A stretch of 64,000 nucleotides of DNA from Planococcus glaciei. Its GTDB lineage: Bacteria > Bacillota > Bacilli > Bacillales_A > Planococcaceae. This document shows, in pieces, positions 51,745-60,635 of the stretch. The stretch is taken from assembly GCF_900099655.1 (NCBI RefSeq), contig NZ_FNDC01000002.1, forward strand, positions 124,001 through 188,000, written 5' to 3'. The stretch's first letter is position 1. Every line of letters starts with the position of its first letter. The notes under the pieces are model-generated. The model had not been told where the DNA came from. It worked only from the letters and a program-made list of their open reading frames with translations, and searched no databases. A program made the position numbers and the translations under genes.

Positions 51745-52497
51745 ATGTCAAAAAAAGAAAAGAATTTTTCTAGGCGAGACTTTTTGAAGACTTCGGGGGT
51801 AGCTGCCGGCGCATTGGTCGGCGGTGGGATTATCGGAGGATTAATTGCCTCCAATACCGGCAACGAGACTGCTTCTCCTGGCACAGCGCCGGCAACACAT
51901 GGGGAAACTGGATCAGCTGGCGGCGTCAGAGGCCTGATGTTTTTCAAAAACGATGCGGAATTCCAAATTTTATCGCAGGCTACAGAACGAATTTTCCCGG
52001 AAGATGATTTGGGGCCTGGTGCCATCGGTTTAGGAGTGCCTTATTTTATTGACCAGCAGCTGGCCGGCGCATACGGAGAAAACTCCAAAGAATACATGCA
52101 AGGGCCTTTCTTTGAAGGGGAAACCACACAAGGATATCAAAGCCGCTTGAAAAGAAATGAGATGTTCCGGCAAGGGCTTCAAATCATGCAGCAGGAAGCG
52201 CAAAAACGCTTTAAAGCCAACTTTGCTGATCTTGAAGGCGGACAGATGGACGAAATCCTGACGGCCTTCCAGGAAGACCAAATCCAGATGCAAGGGGTTT
52301 CTTCTTTATTCTTTTTCCGCTTGCTGCGCTCGGCTACTCTAGAAGGGGCTTACGCAGATCCGATTTACGGAGGGAACCAAAACATGGATGGCTGGAAGAT
52401 GAAAGGGTTCCCTGGGCATCAGGCGGCTTATATCAGCCAAATCGACAACGAAGAATTCCAGGAAATTGATCCGAAATCTCTTGGCGCGGGTCATTAA
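51745..52497 (+). CDS. gluconate 2-dehydrogenase subunit 3-family protein with Tat signal
   Basis: A 250-residue protein. The Tat motif S-R-R-D-F-L-K (residues 9-15) and a hydrophobic stretch GVAAGALVGGGIIGGLIA mark twin-arginine export. The mature part (from about 70) has the GADH subunit 3 fold (DAEFQILSQATERIFPEDDLGPGAIGLGVPYFIDQQLAG). It escorts and completes the GMC dehydrogenase subunit encoded next (20 nt downstream). Confidence 0.9.
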   Translation: MSKKEKNFSRRDFLKTSGVAAGALVGGGIIGGLIASNTGNETASPGTAPATHGETGSAGGVRGLMFFKNDAEFQILSQATERIFPEDDLGPGAIGLGVPYFIDQQLAGAYGENSKEYMQGPFFEGETTQGYQSRLKRNEMFRQGLQIMQQEAQKRFKANFADLEGGQMDEILTAFQEDQIQMQGVSSLFFFRLLRSATLEGAYADPIYGGNQNMDGWKMKGFPGHQAAYISQIDNEEFQEIDPKSLGAGH

Positions 52498-52517
52498 TAG
52501 AAAGAGGGGGAGTCTTA

Positions 52518-54230
52518 ATGGTCACAACTTTGGATAAAGTGGATGTAGTCACGGTAGGCGTAGGCTGGACAGGCGGCATCATTGCAGCGGAATGTGCAAA
52601 AGAAGGGCTGAAAGTGGTCGGGCTGGAACGCGGCCGTGAGCGGGGCACTTCAGATTTCGCCATCGTGCATGATGAATACCGCTATGCCATACGCTACGAA
52701 TTGATGCAGGATTTATCGCGGGAGACGGTATCGTTCCGAAACAACCGCAAACAGCGGGCTCTGCCGATGCGCCAAATGGGTTCATTTCTTCTGGGGGAAG
52801 GGCTGGGCGGCTCCGGCACTCACTGGAACGGCCAGAACTGGCGATTCCTGCCTTACGACTTTGAAATAAAGACCATGACCGACCAAAAATACGGAGCCAA
52901 CAAACTGCCTGCTGAGTACACGATTCAAGATTGGGGAATCACTTACGATGAATTGGAGCCGTATTTTGACCGTTTTGAAAAAACAGCGGGCATTTCCGGT
53001 GAAGATACTAATCCATTCTGGGGGAAACGGTCGGCTGAATATGCAACACCGCCGATGAAAAAAACACCAATCCTGCAAAAATTCGAGACAGCTTCCAAAA
53101 ATCTGGGCTACTCGCCGTTTATGATGCCTTCCGCCAATTTATCGGAAGCGTATGAAAATCCGGACGGCGCCAAGATTAATGCCTGCCAATACTGCGGGTT
53201 CTGTGAACGCTTCGGCTGTGAATACGGAGCAAAAAGTTCTCCGGAAATCACGGTAGTCCCGACAGCTAAAAATACCGGCAATTACGAAATTAAATTTAAT
53301 GCCAATGTAGTGGAAGTCATGAAGCAAGGAGACAAAGTTACGGGGGTTCGCTATTTTGACACGGTCTCGTTTGAAGAATTCATCCAGCCGGCAGAAGTCG
53401 TTGTGCTGACCAGTTACATGATGAATAATGCCAAACTGCTGATGGTATCAAAAATCGGCGAGCAGTATGACCCAGAGACAGGAAGAGGGACATTGGGGCG
53501 CAATTATGCTTATCAAATTTTGCCTGGTGCATCCGGCTTCTTTGATGAAAAAATGAATGTCTTTATGGGCGCTGGTGCACTGGGAATGACGGTAGACGAT
53601 TTCAACGGGGATAATTTTGATCATGCTGACCTGGACTTTATTCATGGTGCCAGCCTGTCCATCACACAAACCGGGAACCGGCCGATCCAGACCAACCCCG
53701 TGCCGCCGGATACACCTTCATGGGGAGCGGATTTTAAAAAGGCTTCTATTGAAAACTACCCAAGAACATTGAATGTTGGCGGGCAGGGGGCTTCGATGCC
53801 GCACCGTGAAAATTACATGGCGCTCGATGGCACGTATAAGGATATATACGGAGTGCCGTTGCTGCAGCTAACATATAATTTCACCGATCAGGACCGGGCA
53901 TTGCATGCCTATTTGACTGAAAAAGCAGCGGGAATCATGCAAGAGATGGGGGCAAAAACGGTGGTTGGTGGAAGCCCGATTTCCGATTACGACATTGTCC
54001 CTTACCAAACCACGCATAACACAGGCGGGACGGTCATGGGCTCAGACCCTGCTATTAGTGTGGTCAATAATTACTTGCAGCACTGGGATGCTGAAAATCT
54101 GTTTGTTGTTGGAGCAGGGAACTTTGCACACAACGGCGGCTACAACCCGACCGGAACCGTAGGGGCACTTGCTTATCGTTGTGCTGAAGGCATTATCAAC
54201 TACAGCAAAAACGGCGGATCGCTTGTCTAA
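52518..54230 (+). CDS. GMC-type dehydrogenase large subunit (gluconate/sugar dehydrogenase-like)
   Basis: A 570-residue flavoenzyme. VTVGVGWTGG (residues 12-20) binds FAD; the last 70 residues (HNTGGTVMG... and VVGAGNFAHNGGYNPTGTVGALAYR) have the histidine and asparagine of GMC catalysis. The four-cysteine run C223-x-x-C-x-x-C-x4-C (residues 223-234) resembles the Fe-S site of membrane dehydrogenases. It has no signal of its own, so it is probably exported with subunit 3 through Tat. Oxidises an alcohol or aldose outside the cell; no cytochrome c subunit gene is adjacent. Confidence 0.88.
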   Translation: MVTTLDKVDVVTVGVGWTGGIIAAECAKEGLKVVGLERGRERGTSDFAIVHDEYRYAIRYELMQDLSRETVSFRNNRKQRALPMRQMGSFLLGEGLGGSGTHWNGQNWRFLPYDFEIKTMTDQKYGANKLPAEYTIQDWGITYDELEPYFDRFEKTAGISGEDTNPFWGKRSAEYATPPMKKTPILQKFETASKNLGYSPFMMPSANLSEAYENPDGAKINACQYCGFCERFGCEYGAKSSPEITVVPTAKNTGNYEIKFNANVVEVMKQGDKVTGVRYFDTVSFEEFIQPAEVVVLTSYMMNNAKLLMVSKIGEQYDPETGRGTLGRNYAYQILPGASGFFDEKMNVFMGAGALGMTVDDFNGDNFDHADLDFIHGASLSITQTGNRPIQTNPVPPDTPSWGADFKKASIENYPRTLNVGGQGASMPHRENYMALDGTYKDIYGVPLLQLTYNFTDQDRALHAYLTEKAAGIMQEMGAKTVVGGSPISDYDIVPYQTTHNTGGTVMGSDPAISVVNNYLQHWDAENLFVVGAGNFAHNGGYNPTGTVGALAYRCAEGIINYSKNGGSLV

Positions 54231-54248
54231 GGAAGGAGGAGAACAGCT

Positions 54249-54455
54249 ATGGGAGGTTTAGCATCAATCGGGGTACCGGGATTAATCATTATTCTGGTTA
54301 TTGTCCTTATCTTATTCGGACCGAAAAAATTGCCGGAAATTGGCGGGGCCGTCGGCAAGACTTTTTCAGAATTCAAACGTTCAACAAAAGGCTTAATGGA
54401 TGACGACGAAGATGAAAAGCTTGAAAAGCAAGAGAAAAAATCCGACAAAATATGA
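54249..54455 (+). CDS. tatA: twin-arginine translocase component TatA
   Basis: A 68-residue protein: one N-terminal membrane helix ([22 protein letters not shown]), the [16 protein letters not shown] hinge and amphipathic helix, then an acidic-basic tail. Forms the pore-like assembly with TatC. Lies 18 nt after the GMC gene and 10 nt before tatC. Confidence 0.95.
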   Translation: MGGLASIGVPGLIIILVIVLILFGPKKLPEIGGAVGKTFSEFKRSTKGLMDDDEDEKLEKQEKKSDKI

Positions 54456-54465
54456 AGGTGGTTAA

Positions 54466-55317
54466 ATGGATCCGTATGGAGAACGCAAACTAATTAGTCC
54501 GCTTCACAAAAAAGCGGTCCAGCCAGAACAGCCTGCGGAAATCATGCCGGAGGAGCCGCCGGAGCCATCCGTGCCGGAACCGCCTAAAATGGAAGAGCCG
54601 CCGGAAACATCTGAAAGTTTAGTGGACCACTTAGGCGAACTGAGAAAGCAATTGATCAAAAGCGCTTTTGTCTTTATTTTTTTCTTGCTGGTGGTTTTTT
54701 CGACTTTGAACTTTTGGTTTCCGTATGTTGTCAAAGGGCATGATCTGGTCATACTGGGGCCGCTGGAAGTAATCAAGTTCTATACGTCGATCTCAGTCAC
54801 ACTGGCACTGGGTTTATCTTTGCCGTTTCTTTGCTATTTTTTATGGCAATTTGTAAAGCCGGGATTGCTTGAGAAAGAAGCCAAGTTCATCGGCTTGTAT
54901 TCACCGGCCATGCTGCTGTTGTTCATTCTCGGCATCTCATTTGGCTACTTTATCGTCAACCCGCTGAGTTTTCAATTTCTCATTGGCCTTGGGGAAGCGA
55001 ACTTTGCGGTCATGATTTCAGCGAGTGAATATGTCCATTTTCTAATTATGACCACGATACCGCTCGGCTTGCTGTTTGAACTGCCGATTGTAGCCATGTT
55101 TTTGTCTTCAATCGGCTTATTGACTTCTTCTTCCATGCAAAATGTCCGGAAGTGGTCCTATTTGGCAATTGCGATTATTTCGGCGCTGATAACACCGCCG
55201 GATTTCATTAGCCAGTTAATCGTCCTGATCCCTATGGCCATATTGTATGAAGCAAGCATTTATATTGTAAGAAAAATGGAAGCCAAAAAAGCGCATATTG
55301 AATCTTCTGCCGTTTAG
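54466..55317 (+). CDS. tatC: twin-arginine translocase component TatC
   Basis: A 283-residue protein with six transmembrane helices after an unusual Pro/Glu-rich N-terminal extension of about 48 residues (PEQPAEIMPEEPPEPSVPEP). The conserved DHLGELRKQL, FYTSISVTLALGLSLPFLCY, FEL-type loop and TPPDFISQL are present. Recognises Tat signals of folded proteins such as subunit 3 encoded upstream. The operon is therefore a substrate plus its own translocase. Confidence 0.93.
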   Translation: MDPYGERKLISPLHKKAVQPEQPAEIMPEEPPEPSVPEPPKMEEPPETSESLVDHLGELRKQLIKSAFVFIFFLLVVFSTLNFWFPYVVKGHDLVILGPLEVIKFYTSISVTLALGLSLPFLCYFLWQFVKPGLLEKEAKFIGLYSPAMLLLFILGISFGYFIVNPLSFQFLIGLGEANFAVMISASEYVHFLIMTTIPLGLLFELPIVAMFLSSIGLLTSSSMQNVRKWSYLAIAIISALITPPDFISQLIVLIPMAILYEASIYIVRKMEAKKAHIESSAV

Positions 55318-55327
55318 GAAGAAAACA

Positions 55328-55353
55328 AGAACTGTACTTCGGTACGGTTTTTG
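55328..55353 (+). terminator. terminator of Tat operon
   Basis: AACTGTAC and GTACGGTT-type arms around TTCG, followed by T. Confidence 0.7.
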
Positions 55354-55488
55354 TTATACTAAAATATTTGAAAATTCCGATATTTATTGGCATTCCTTTT
55401 GAAACTTCGATACACTGAAGAAGCAAGGGATTATGCAGTTCAACAAATAGATGAAGAAAACAGGAAACCCCTAAGGAGGAGGAGCGGT

Positions 55489-55962
55489 ATGGCGATAAAC
55501 GTAAAAGTGATTGAAGATCTAAAAACGGTAGATGTTTCAAAATTAGTAGAAGAAAGTGAAGCGGAAGGTTACCGCTTTCTCAGACGGCTGGTGACTCAAT
55601 ACGAAGACGGCACGAACACATTCAACCAACCGGGAGAAGTGCTATATGGCGTTTGGGACCAACAAGGGCATCTGGTTGCCATCGGCGGGTTGAACCGGGA
55701 TCCTTATTCAAACAAAGAAGGCGTTGGAAGGCTTCGCCGCTTTTACATTTCTCCGAATGCCAGAAGGCAAGGCATCGGAACAAAGCTTTTGAAAGAAATC
55801 ATTGACTTTGGACGCGGCCATTTCAAGGAAATTGTAGTCCGGACCGATTCGTCTATGGCTGACGCTTTCTACAGAGCGAACGGTTTCTCTGCCGATCTGG
55901 GGCTGCCGGAAGCGACGCACGGATTAACACTGGACAACGGCGTAAAAGAGACGGCACAATAA
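55489..55962 (+). CDS. GNAT-family N-acetyltransferase
   Basis: A 157-residue GNAT protein. RRFYISPNARRQGIGTKLLKEIIDFGR carries the acetyl-CoA loop R/Q-x-x-G-I-G, and TDSSMADAFYRANGFSADL is the C-terminal fold. Acceptor unknown. ATG 55489 follows AAGGAGGAGG; the frame is open upstream to 55387 but without an RBS. Confidence 0.88.
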   Translation: MAINVKVIEDLKTVDVSKLVEESEAEGYRFLRRLVTQYEDGTNTFNQPGEVLYGVWDQQGHLVAIGGLNRDPYSNKEGVGRLRRFYISPNARRQGIGTKLLKEIIDFGRGHFKEIVVRTDSSMADAFYRANGFSADLGLPEATHGLTLDNGVKETAQ

Positions 55963-55988
55963 GTAAAGGGAATCTTGAAGAACGGATG

Positions 55989-56015
55989 GCGGCTTGCTTT
56001 TGCAAGCCGCTTTTT
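55989..56015 (+). terminator. terminator of GNAT gene
   Basis: GCGGCTTGC (55989-55997) pairs with GCAAGCCGC (56002-56010) with T run. Confidence 0.9.
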
Positions 56016-56042
56016 AACGGGAAAAGCAAGGAGGCGTTGAAT

Positions 56043-56549
56043 ATGAGGAAAGTGGTCGTGACTGAATACAATCCGGAATGGCCCAGGCTTTTTGAAGAGG
56101 CGGCAACGGAACTGAAGAAAGTGTTCGGTGAAGAGTGCTTAGCCATTCACCATTTCGGCAGTACTTCGGTGGAAGGAATGGCAGCCAAACCGATTATCGA
56201 TTTGCTGCCGGTGGTGCGAAAAATTGAAACCGTGGACCGGTTTAATGGCGAGATGCTGGCTCTCGGATATGAACCGAAAGGGGAAAACGGCTTGCCGGGA
56301 AGGCGATACTTCCAAAAAGGCGGAGATGAACGCAGCCACCACGTACATATTTACGGAAGCGGAAATCCAGAAATCAAGCGCCATTTGGCTTTCCGTGATT
56401 ATTTGAAGAAACACCCCAAAGAAGCAGAAAGATATGGTACGTTAAAAAAGAAACTGGCAGAAGCGCATCCTTGGGATATTGAAAAGTATATTCAAGGAAA
56501 AGAGCAGATGGCAGCGAATATTGAAAAGCAGGCAATGGAGGAGATATAA
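56043..56549 (+). CDS. GrpB family (UPF0157) nucleotidyltransferase-like protein
   Basis: A 168-residue protein. VTEYNPEWPRLFEEAATEL, HHFGSTSVEGMAAKPIIDLLPVV (nucleotidyltransferase G-S-T-x-D-x-D-like metal site) and RSHHVHIYGSG are diagnostic. Function of GrpB proteins is not known. RBS AAGGAGG. The next NUDIX gene starts at once after its stop, suggesting one operon. Confidence 0.92.
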   Translation: MRKVVVTEYNPEWPRLFEEAATELKKVFGEECLAIHHFGSTSVEGMAAKPIIDLLPVVRKIETVDRFNGEMLALGYEPKGENGLPGRRYFQKGGDERSHHVHIYGSGNPEIKRHLAFRDYLKKHPKEAERYGTLKKKLAEAHPWDIEKYIQGKEQMAANIEKQAMEEI

Positions 56550-56963
56550 ATGGACATGTCCGATTGGAAAGGTGCAGCCGGAGTTTGCATTAATGAAAAA
56601 AACGAAGTGCTGCTGGTACTGCAGGGGCCTCCGGAAGAAGAGAAAAAGTGGGCTGTCCCGGCAGGCGGCGTCGAACAAGGCGAAAGCTTGCAGGAGTGCA
56701 TCGAACGGGAATTTTTTGAAGAAACGGGCCTCACGATAAAAACGCTGAATGAATTGAAAGTTCGGAGTGGCGAGTATGAAAATGCAGCAGTGTCCTTTGA
56801 CGTCCATTATTTTGAAGTGGAAGTGACCGGCGGTGAGATTGCGCTTCATGAAGGCGACGAATGGATAGCGGAAGTGGCTTGGAAACCGATTGAGGAACTT
56901 TCGGAGCTGGACATGGCTTATCCGGATGATATCGGATTGATTGAGTCACTGATCCGAAATTAA
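56550..56963 (+). CDS. NUDIX hydrolase
   Basis: A 137-residue NUDIX protein. The NUDIX box G-x5-E-x7-R-E-U-x-E-E-x-G-U is complete as GGVEQGESLQECIEREFFEETGL (residues about 37-59). Hydrolyses a nucleoside diphosphate linked to another group, for example a damaged nucleotide or ADP-sugar. Starts directly at the GrpB stop region with GGAGGAG upstream. Substrate unknown. Confidence 0.92.
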   Translation: MDMSDWKGAAGVCINEKNEVLLVLQGPPEEEKKWAVPAGGVEQGESLQECIEREFFEETGLTIKTLNELKVRSGEYENAAVSFDVHYFEVEVTGGEIALHEGDEWIAEVAWKPIEELSELDMAYPDDIGLIESLIRN

Positions 56964-57025
56964 GAGCTTAGTTATTTAAGGAAAAGGGTATATATTGATA
57001 AGACTTTTTTCAAGGAGGAACGGTT

Positions 57026-57193
57026 ATGAAGAAGGATAAGCAAGACCACGAAGGTGAAGAGCTGATTCCGGAAGTTGAACCGCGCCGAGATATGCCAGAT
57101 ACAAAGGAATTTGATCCAATGCCCGACCGGGATTTGGAGTACGAAGAAAATTCAAACGAAAAATACAGGGACCATCCATCTACAGACAAATGA
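57026..57193 (+). CDS. small acidic hypothetical protein
   Basis: A 55-residue protein (MKKDKQDHEGEELIPEVEP...), strongly charged with no hydrophobic helix and a proline-rich centre, likely disordered. RBS AAGGAGG is clear. A GGGTAT (56986-56991) with a weak -35 14 nt upstream hints at sigma-B control. Ends at a terminator. Family unknown, but such small acidic proteins are common in Planococcaceae and Bacillus. Confidence 0.55.
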   Translation: MKKDKQDHEGEELIPEVEPRRDMPDTKEFDPMPDRDLEYEENSNEKYRDHPSTDK

Positions 57194-57194
57194 G

Positions 57195-57219
57195 GCAAGC
57201 CGCTTGCGGCTTGTTTTTT
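57195..57219 (+). terminator. terminator of small acidic gene
   Basis: CAAGCCG (57196-57202) pairs with CGGCTTG (57207-57213) with T6. Confidence 0.9.
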
Positions 57220-57259
57220 GAATGAAAAGATAAAGTTGTTTTGAAAAAGGGGGATCTAA

Positions 57260-58216
57260 ATGCCGCGCTATTCATTTAAAGATGCTATTTGGCAAGAAGA
57301 AGGAGATGTTCGCGATCAGGAGTTTCTCAAGTTTTTGCCTGACAACCAAAAAATGCATTCCTGGATTAGGGAGTCGCGCGACGTCAGTGTAAACATTTTG
57401 CATGCGGATACTTCCGAACAAGGAAACGAAGCGATTTGGGGTTCGCTTATTTACCGGCAAAACCCTAAAAAGAAAAATGATTTGAATGTCTTTCACTTTT
57501 ATTTGTCGAGAGACATCTTGGTGACGAATGAATTGAACTTCGATATCGATGAAGACCTGGATAAACAGTCAATCCTCAAGCAAATGAAAGAGAAAGAATC
57601 CACCATTGAGCTGATGATGGTCCTGTTGGGCGATATGATCAGTTCCATTCTTCACCAGATTGATGTATTTGAAGAACAGCTTCGCGATTTACTGTGGGAA
57701 ATAAGAGAAAGAAACGACAAAAATACTTTAGACAGAATTGAAGTGGTGCGCCACGAAATTTTGCTGTGGCAAAATCTGGTGATGGGGTTTCTGGAGATTA
57801 AGATGGCGATTTTTGAAACCTTCGGGGAAGATGCAGAAAACGGAAAAGAATATATCCGCACTTCAACGCGCATCGACCGGTGCATTATGCTGGTGCGTTC
57901 GTATAAAGACGAAATCAACAATATGGTGGACATGGAAAATGTAGTGGCCAATTACCGCGGAAACGAAATCATGAAGACCTTGACTGTCTTGACGACGCTT
58001 TTTACTCCTGTCATGGCTTTTGGCGCCTTATGGGGGATGAACTTTAAAAATATGCCGGAATTGGAATGGACTTATGGTTATCTGGCTTCTTTAATCCTGA
58101 TTATTGCTTCTACGGTGTTCCTTTACTTCTATTTGAAGCACCGAGGATGGACAGGAGATATATTAAAAACAGCCTTAAAAAAAGGCACGAAGGTGAAAAA
58201 ACAACAAAGGAGCTAG
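57260..58216 (+). CDS. CorA-family magnesium/cobalt transporter
   Basis: A 318-residue protein. A long soluble helical N-terminal domain (about 1-250) is followed by two C-terminal helices around the signature G-M-N (ALWGMNFKNMPE, in place of YGMNF) which forms the pore. It moves Mg2+ in a pentamer. RBS GGGGATC; separated from the acidic gene by a terminator. Confidence 0.92.
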   Translation: MPRYSFKDAIWQEEGDVRDQEFLKFLPDNQKMHSWIRESRDVSVNILHADTSEQGNEAIWGSLIYRQNPKKKNDLNVFHFYLSRDILVTNELNFDIDEDLDKQSILKQMKEKESTIELMMVLLGDMISSILHQIDVFEEQLRDLLWEIRERNDKNTLDRIEVVRHEILLWQNLVMGFLEIKMAIFETFGEDAENGKEYIRTSTRIDRCIMLVRSYKDEINNMVDMENVVANYRGNEIMKTLTVLTTLFTPVMAFGALWGMNFKNMPELEWTYGYLASLILIIASTVFLYFYLKHRGWTGDILKTALKKGTKVKKQQRS

Positions 58217-58246
58217 CCCCTGTTTTAGGGCTGCTCCTTTTGTTTT
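58206..58246. terminator. terminator between CorA and coiled-coil gene
   Basis: AAAGGAGCTAGCCC pairs with GGGCTGCTCCTTTT; overlaps the last codons of the CorA gene. Serves both convergent genes. Confidence 0.85.
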
Positions 58247-58568
58247 AGTGATGGAATTTATCTTTTTCGAGCTCATCCAGAAGGTCAGTATAGCGCTGAA
58301 GATCCTGGTCTCCATGTTTTTGAATGTAGGAAGTAATCATATCTTTTAATTCTTTGCGCTGGCGCTCGACGCTGACCAGTTTTTCTTTCATTGACTGGCG
58401 TCTCCACAGCTCAGCATCTTTTACATCTTCCATTTTTTCCAGCATATCAATTTCGGCCAGCAAAACAAGCGCCGCATTTTTCTTTTCCTCGTACTTCTTC
58501 AGGGACTTTTCAATCTTTTTCGTGTCGTTGTCAAAAGCCATGTTCGAGTATATAGACAAAATGCCCAC
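58245..58568 (-). CDS. coiled-coil hypothetical protein
   Basis: A 107-residue Lys/Glu-rich protein, predicted as one or two long coiled coils (KKIEKSLKKYEEKKNAALVLL...). GTG 58568 follows GGAAAGG; ATG 58541 (MAFDND) is an alternative without an RBS. No signal or membrane segment. Divergent from the ABC-F leader. Function unknown. Confidence 0.6.
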   Translation of the reverse strand: MGILSIYSNMAFDNDTKKIEKSLKKYEEKKNAALVLLAEIDMLEKMEDVKDAELWRRQSMKEKLVSVERQRKELKDMITSYIQKHGDQDLQRYTDLLDELEKDKFHH

Positions 58569-58729
58569 CCACCTTTCCTGAATACTTCACGTTGTTTAAC
58601 CATTTCCCTAATTTCTTTAAATGTAAGCTTGTGTATTATTTTTATTATAGATGAGAATATTCTGAATTTCAATTGACGTTTTTTGTTGTTTCCATTAAGA
58701 TAAAAGAAATGACAAAGGAGGTGGGTAGA

Positions 58730-58864
58730 ATGAATCAAACTGGTAAGCGCATGACAGAATGTCAGGAATATCTTTACATTCTTCATGGCGTTACTTTCAC
58801 AAAATCCATGCACGGGACAAGTCTGTCCTTTTTTAGACAATCGCATGAAGTGAAAAACCAGTGA
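58730..58864 (+). CDS. 44-residue leader peptide upstream of ABC-F gene
   Basis: ATG 58730 follows AAAGGAGGTGGG and codes MNQTGKRMTECQEYLYIL onward to a TGA at 58864. It starts about 230 bp before the ABC-F gene, with a terminator hairpin between. Such leader ORFs upstream of ABC-F antibiotic-resistance genes let a stalled ribosome block terminator formation. Role inferred from arrangement. Confidence 0.6.
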   Translation: MNQTGKRMTECQEYLYILHGVTFTKSMHGTSLSFFRQSHEVKNQ

Positions 58865-58893
58865 GAGACATCTGCCTACAAACGGATTTACGT

Positions 58894-58922
58894 AAAGGCA
58901 TGCGTCTGCGCATGCCTTTTTT
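58894..58922 (+). terminator. attenuator hairpin in the ABC-F leader
   Basis: GGCATGCG (58897-58904), loop TCTG, CGCATGCC (58909-58916) and T6. TGCCT at 58873-58877, just past the leader stop, can pair with AGGCA (58896-58900) of the terminator's 5' arm and so form an alternative structure. Confidence 0.75.
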
Positions 58923-58960
58923 GTATTGCACGCGTCTCTTCAAACGAAAGGAAGAGAACA

Positions 58961-60595
58961 ATGATTATCAGCCAATTCCAGCACATTATGTGCCATTTTG
59001 CCAACCAGAAATTATTCAATCATATTAAAGGGGAAGTTGCTGAAGGCCAGCGCATCGGGCTTGTCGGAAGAAACGGAGAAGGAAAAACGACTTTATTGAA
59101 TGTCCTGGCAGGCCATCTGCAGCCGACTGAAGGCGCCGTTACATGGAAAAAAGGCTGCGCCATCGGCCTGTTGCAGCAATCGCCGGACGAAAACGGTGAA
59201 CAAACAGTGCATCACTTGCTATGTACAGTTTTTTCAGAGCTGTATGCTCTTCAACGGCAGCTCGAAGAAATGGAACAGCAAATGGGAAGTGCAGCTCCGG
59301 AAGCCATGGAACGCCTGCTGCAGCGCTACGGCGTGCTGCAGGATGATTTTATTCAGCGGGGCGGCTACGATATTGAAGTGAAGATCAATCAGGTTCTGAA
59401 CGGCTTGAAGATCCAATCTTTGAAAGATGAACAATGGGGACATCTAAGTGGAGGGGAACGCACAAAAGTTGGCTTGGCAAAATTGCTGTTGCAGGAGCCG
59501 GATTTGTTGCTGCTCGATGAGCCGACCAACCACTTGGACTTAGAAGCTATTGAATGGCTTGGTTCGTTTATCAGCCATTATAAAGGGACGATTGTGCTAG
59601 TTTCGCATGACCGCTATTTTTTGGATGAAACCGTTACGCAGATTTGGGAACTGGACCAAGGCGACTTGATCCAGTATATCGGCAATTACTCGGCCTATGT
59701 AAAAGAACGCGAAGCCCGCCTGCTGATCGAGTTCCAACAGTACCAGGACCAGCAAAAGAAAATTAAAAAAATGAAAGAAACCATCAAGCGGCTGAAAGAG
59801 TGGGCAAACCGGGCAAATCCGCCGAATGCCGGCATGCACCGCCAGGCGAAAAGCATTGAGAAAGCTTTGGCGCGTATTGAGCTCCTTGACCGTCCTGTCC
59901 TTTCCAAAAAACAAATGGCGCTCGATTTCCAGATGGAGGACCGCAGCGGAAAAGACGTTGTCCGGATGGAAGGTGTTTGGAAAGGCTACGGAGAACGGAT
60001 CTTGTTCCACGAATTGGATTTGCATGTCCGTTTCCGGGAGCGTGTGGCCATTGTCGGCTCCAATGGTACGGGAAAGACCACACTTTTGAATTTGATCATG
60101 AAGACGGACGTTCCGGATGCTGGAGAAATCAGGCTGGGCAATGGATTGTCTATCGGTTATTTGTCCCAGCACACGTTGGAGATGGACAACAGCCGGACTG
60201 TTTTGGAGGAATTCCGGGATGTCGTGCCTGTTTCGGAATACGACGCCCGTCCGCTGCTGGCAAAATTCCTGTTTTTCGGCAATATGGTGTTTCAGCCGGT
60301 GCGCCAGCTGAGCGGAGGAGAGCGAATGCGGCTCCGGCTCGCCCAATTGATGCACATGAACCATAATTTATTGATTTTGGACGAACCGACCAACCATTTG
60401 GATTTAGAAGCTAAAGAAGTGATGGAAGAAGCGCTCGCCAACTTTCCGGGCACCATTATTTCGGTATCGCATGACCGCTATTTTCTCGATAAGCTGTTTT
60501 CAGTTACCTACTGGCTGCATGATCAGACGATTGAGCGCTTTGAAGGGAATTATTCATTCGCCAAAGAAAAAAAGCAGGCCATTGGCGCTGTTTGA
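58961..60595 (+). CDS. ABC-F ribosomal protection-type ATPase
   Basis: A 544-residue protein with two ABC domains and no membrane domain. Walker A motifs GRNGEGKTT (N-domain) and GSNGTGKTT (C-domain), signatures LSGGERTKVGLAK and LSGGERMRLRLAQ, and two LLDEPTNHLDLEA Walker B segments are all present. The linker between them (about 240-325: KKMKETIKRLKEWANRANPPNAG) is the ribosome-reaching antibiotic-resistance domain. Likely confers resistance to lincosamide, pleuromutilin or macrolide drugs. RBS AAAGGAAGAG. Leader peptide and attenuator upstream. Confidence 0.9.
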   Translation: MIISQFQHIMCHFANQKLFNHIKGEVAEGQRIGLVGRNGEGKTTLLNVLAGHLQPTEGAVTWKKGCAIGLLQQSPDENGEQTVHHLLCTVFSELYALQRQLEEMEQQMGSAAPEAMERLLQRYGVLQDDFIQRGGYDIEVKINQVLNGLKIQSLKDEQWGHLSGGERTKVGLAKLLLQEPDLLLLDEPTNHLDLEAIEWLGSFISHYKGTIVLVSHDRYFLDETVTQIWELDQGDLIQYIGNYSAYVKEREARLLIEFQQYQDQQKKIKKMKETIKRLKEWANRANPPNAGMHRQAKSIEKALARIELLDRPVLSKKQMALDFQMEDRSGKDVVRMEGVWKGYGERILFHELDLHVRFRERVAIVGSNGTGKTTLLNLIMKTDVPDAGEIRLGNGLSIGYLSQHTLEMDNSRTVLEEFRDVVPVSEYDARPLLAKFLFFGNMVFQPVRQLSGGERMRLRLAQLMHMNHNLLILDEPTNHLDLEAKEVMEEALANFPGTIISVSHDRYFLDKLFSVTYWLHDQTIERFEGNYSFAKEKKQAIGAV

Positions 60596-60635
60596 CTGAG
60601 GATATGAAAGCGGCAACTTATCACAAGACAAAAAT

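Noticed and set aside
55387-55488. N-terminal extension of the GNAT gene
   Set aside because: The ATG at 55489 has an ideal AAGGAGGAGG; the extension has no start signal and no similarity to GNATs.
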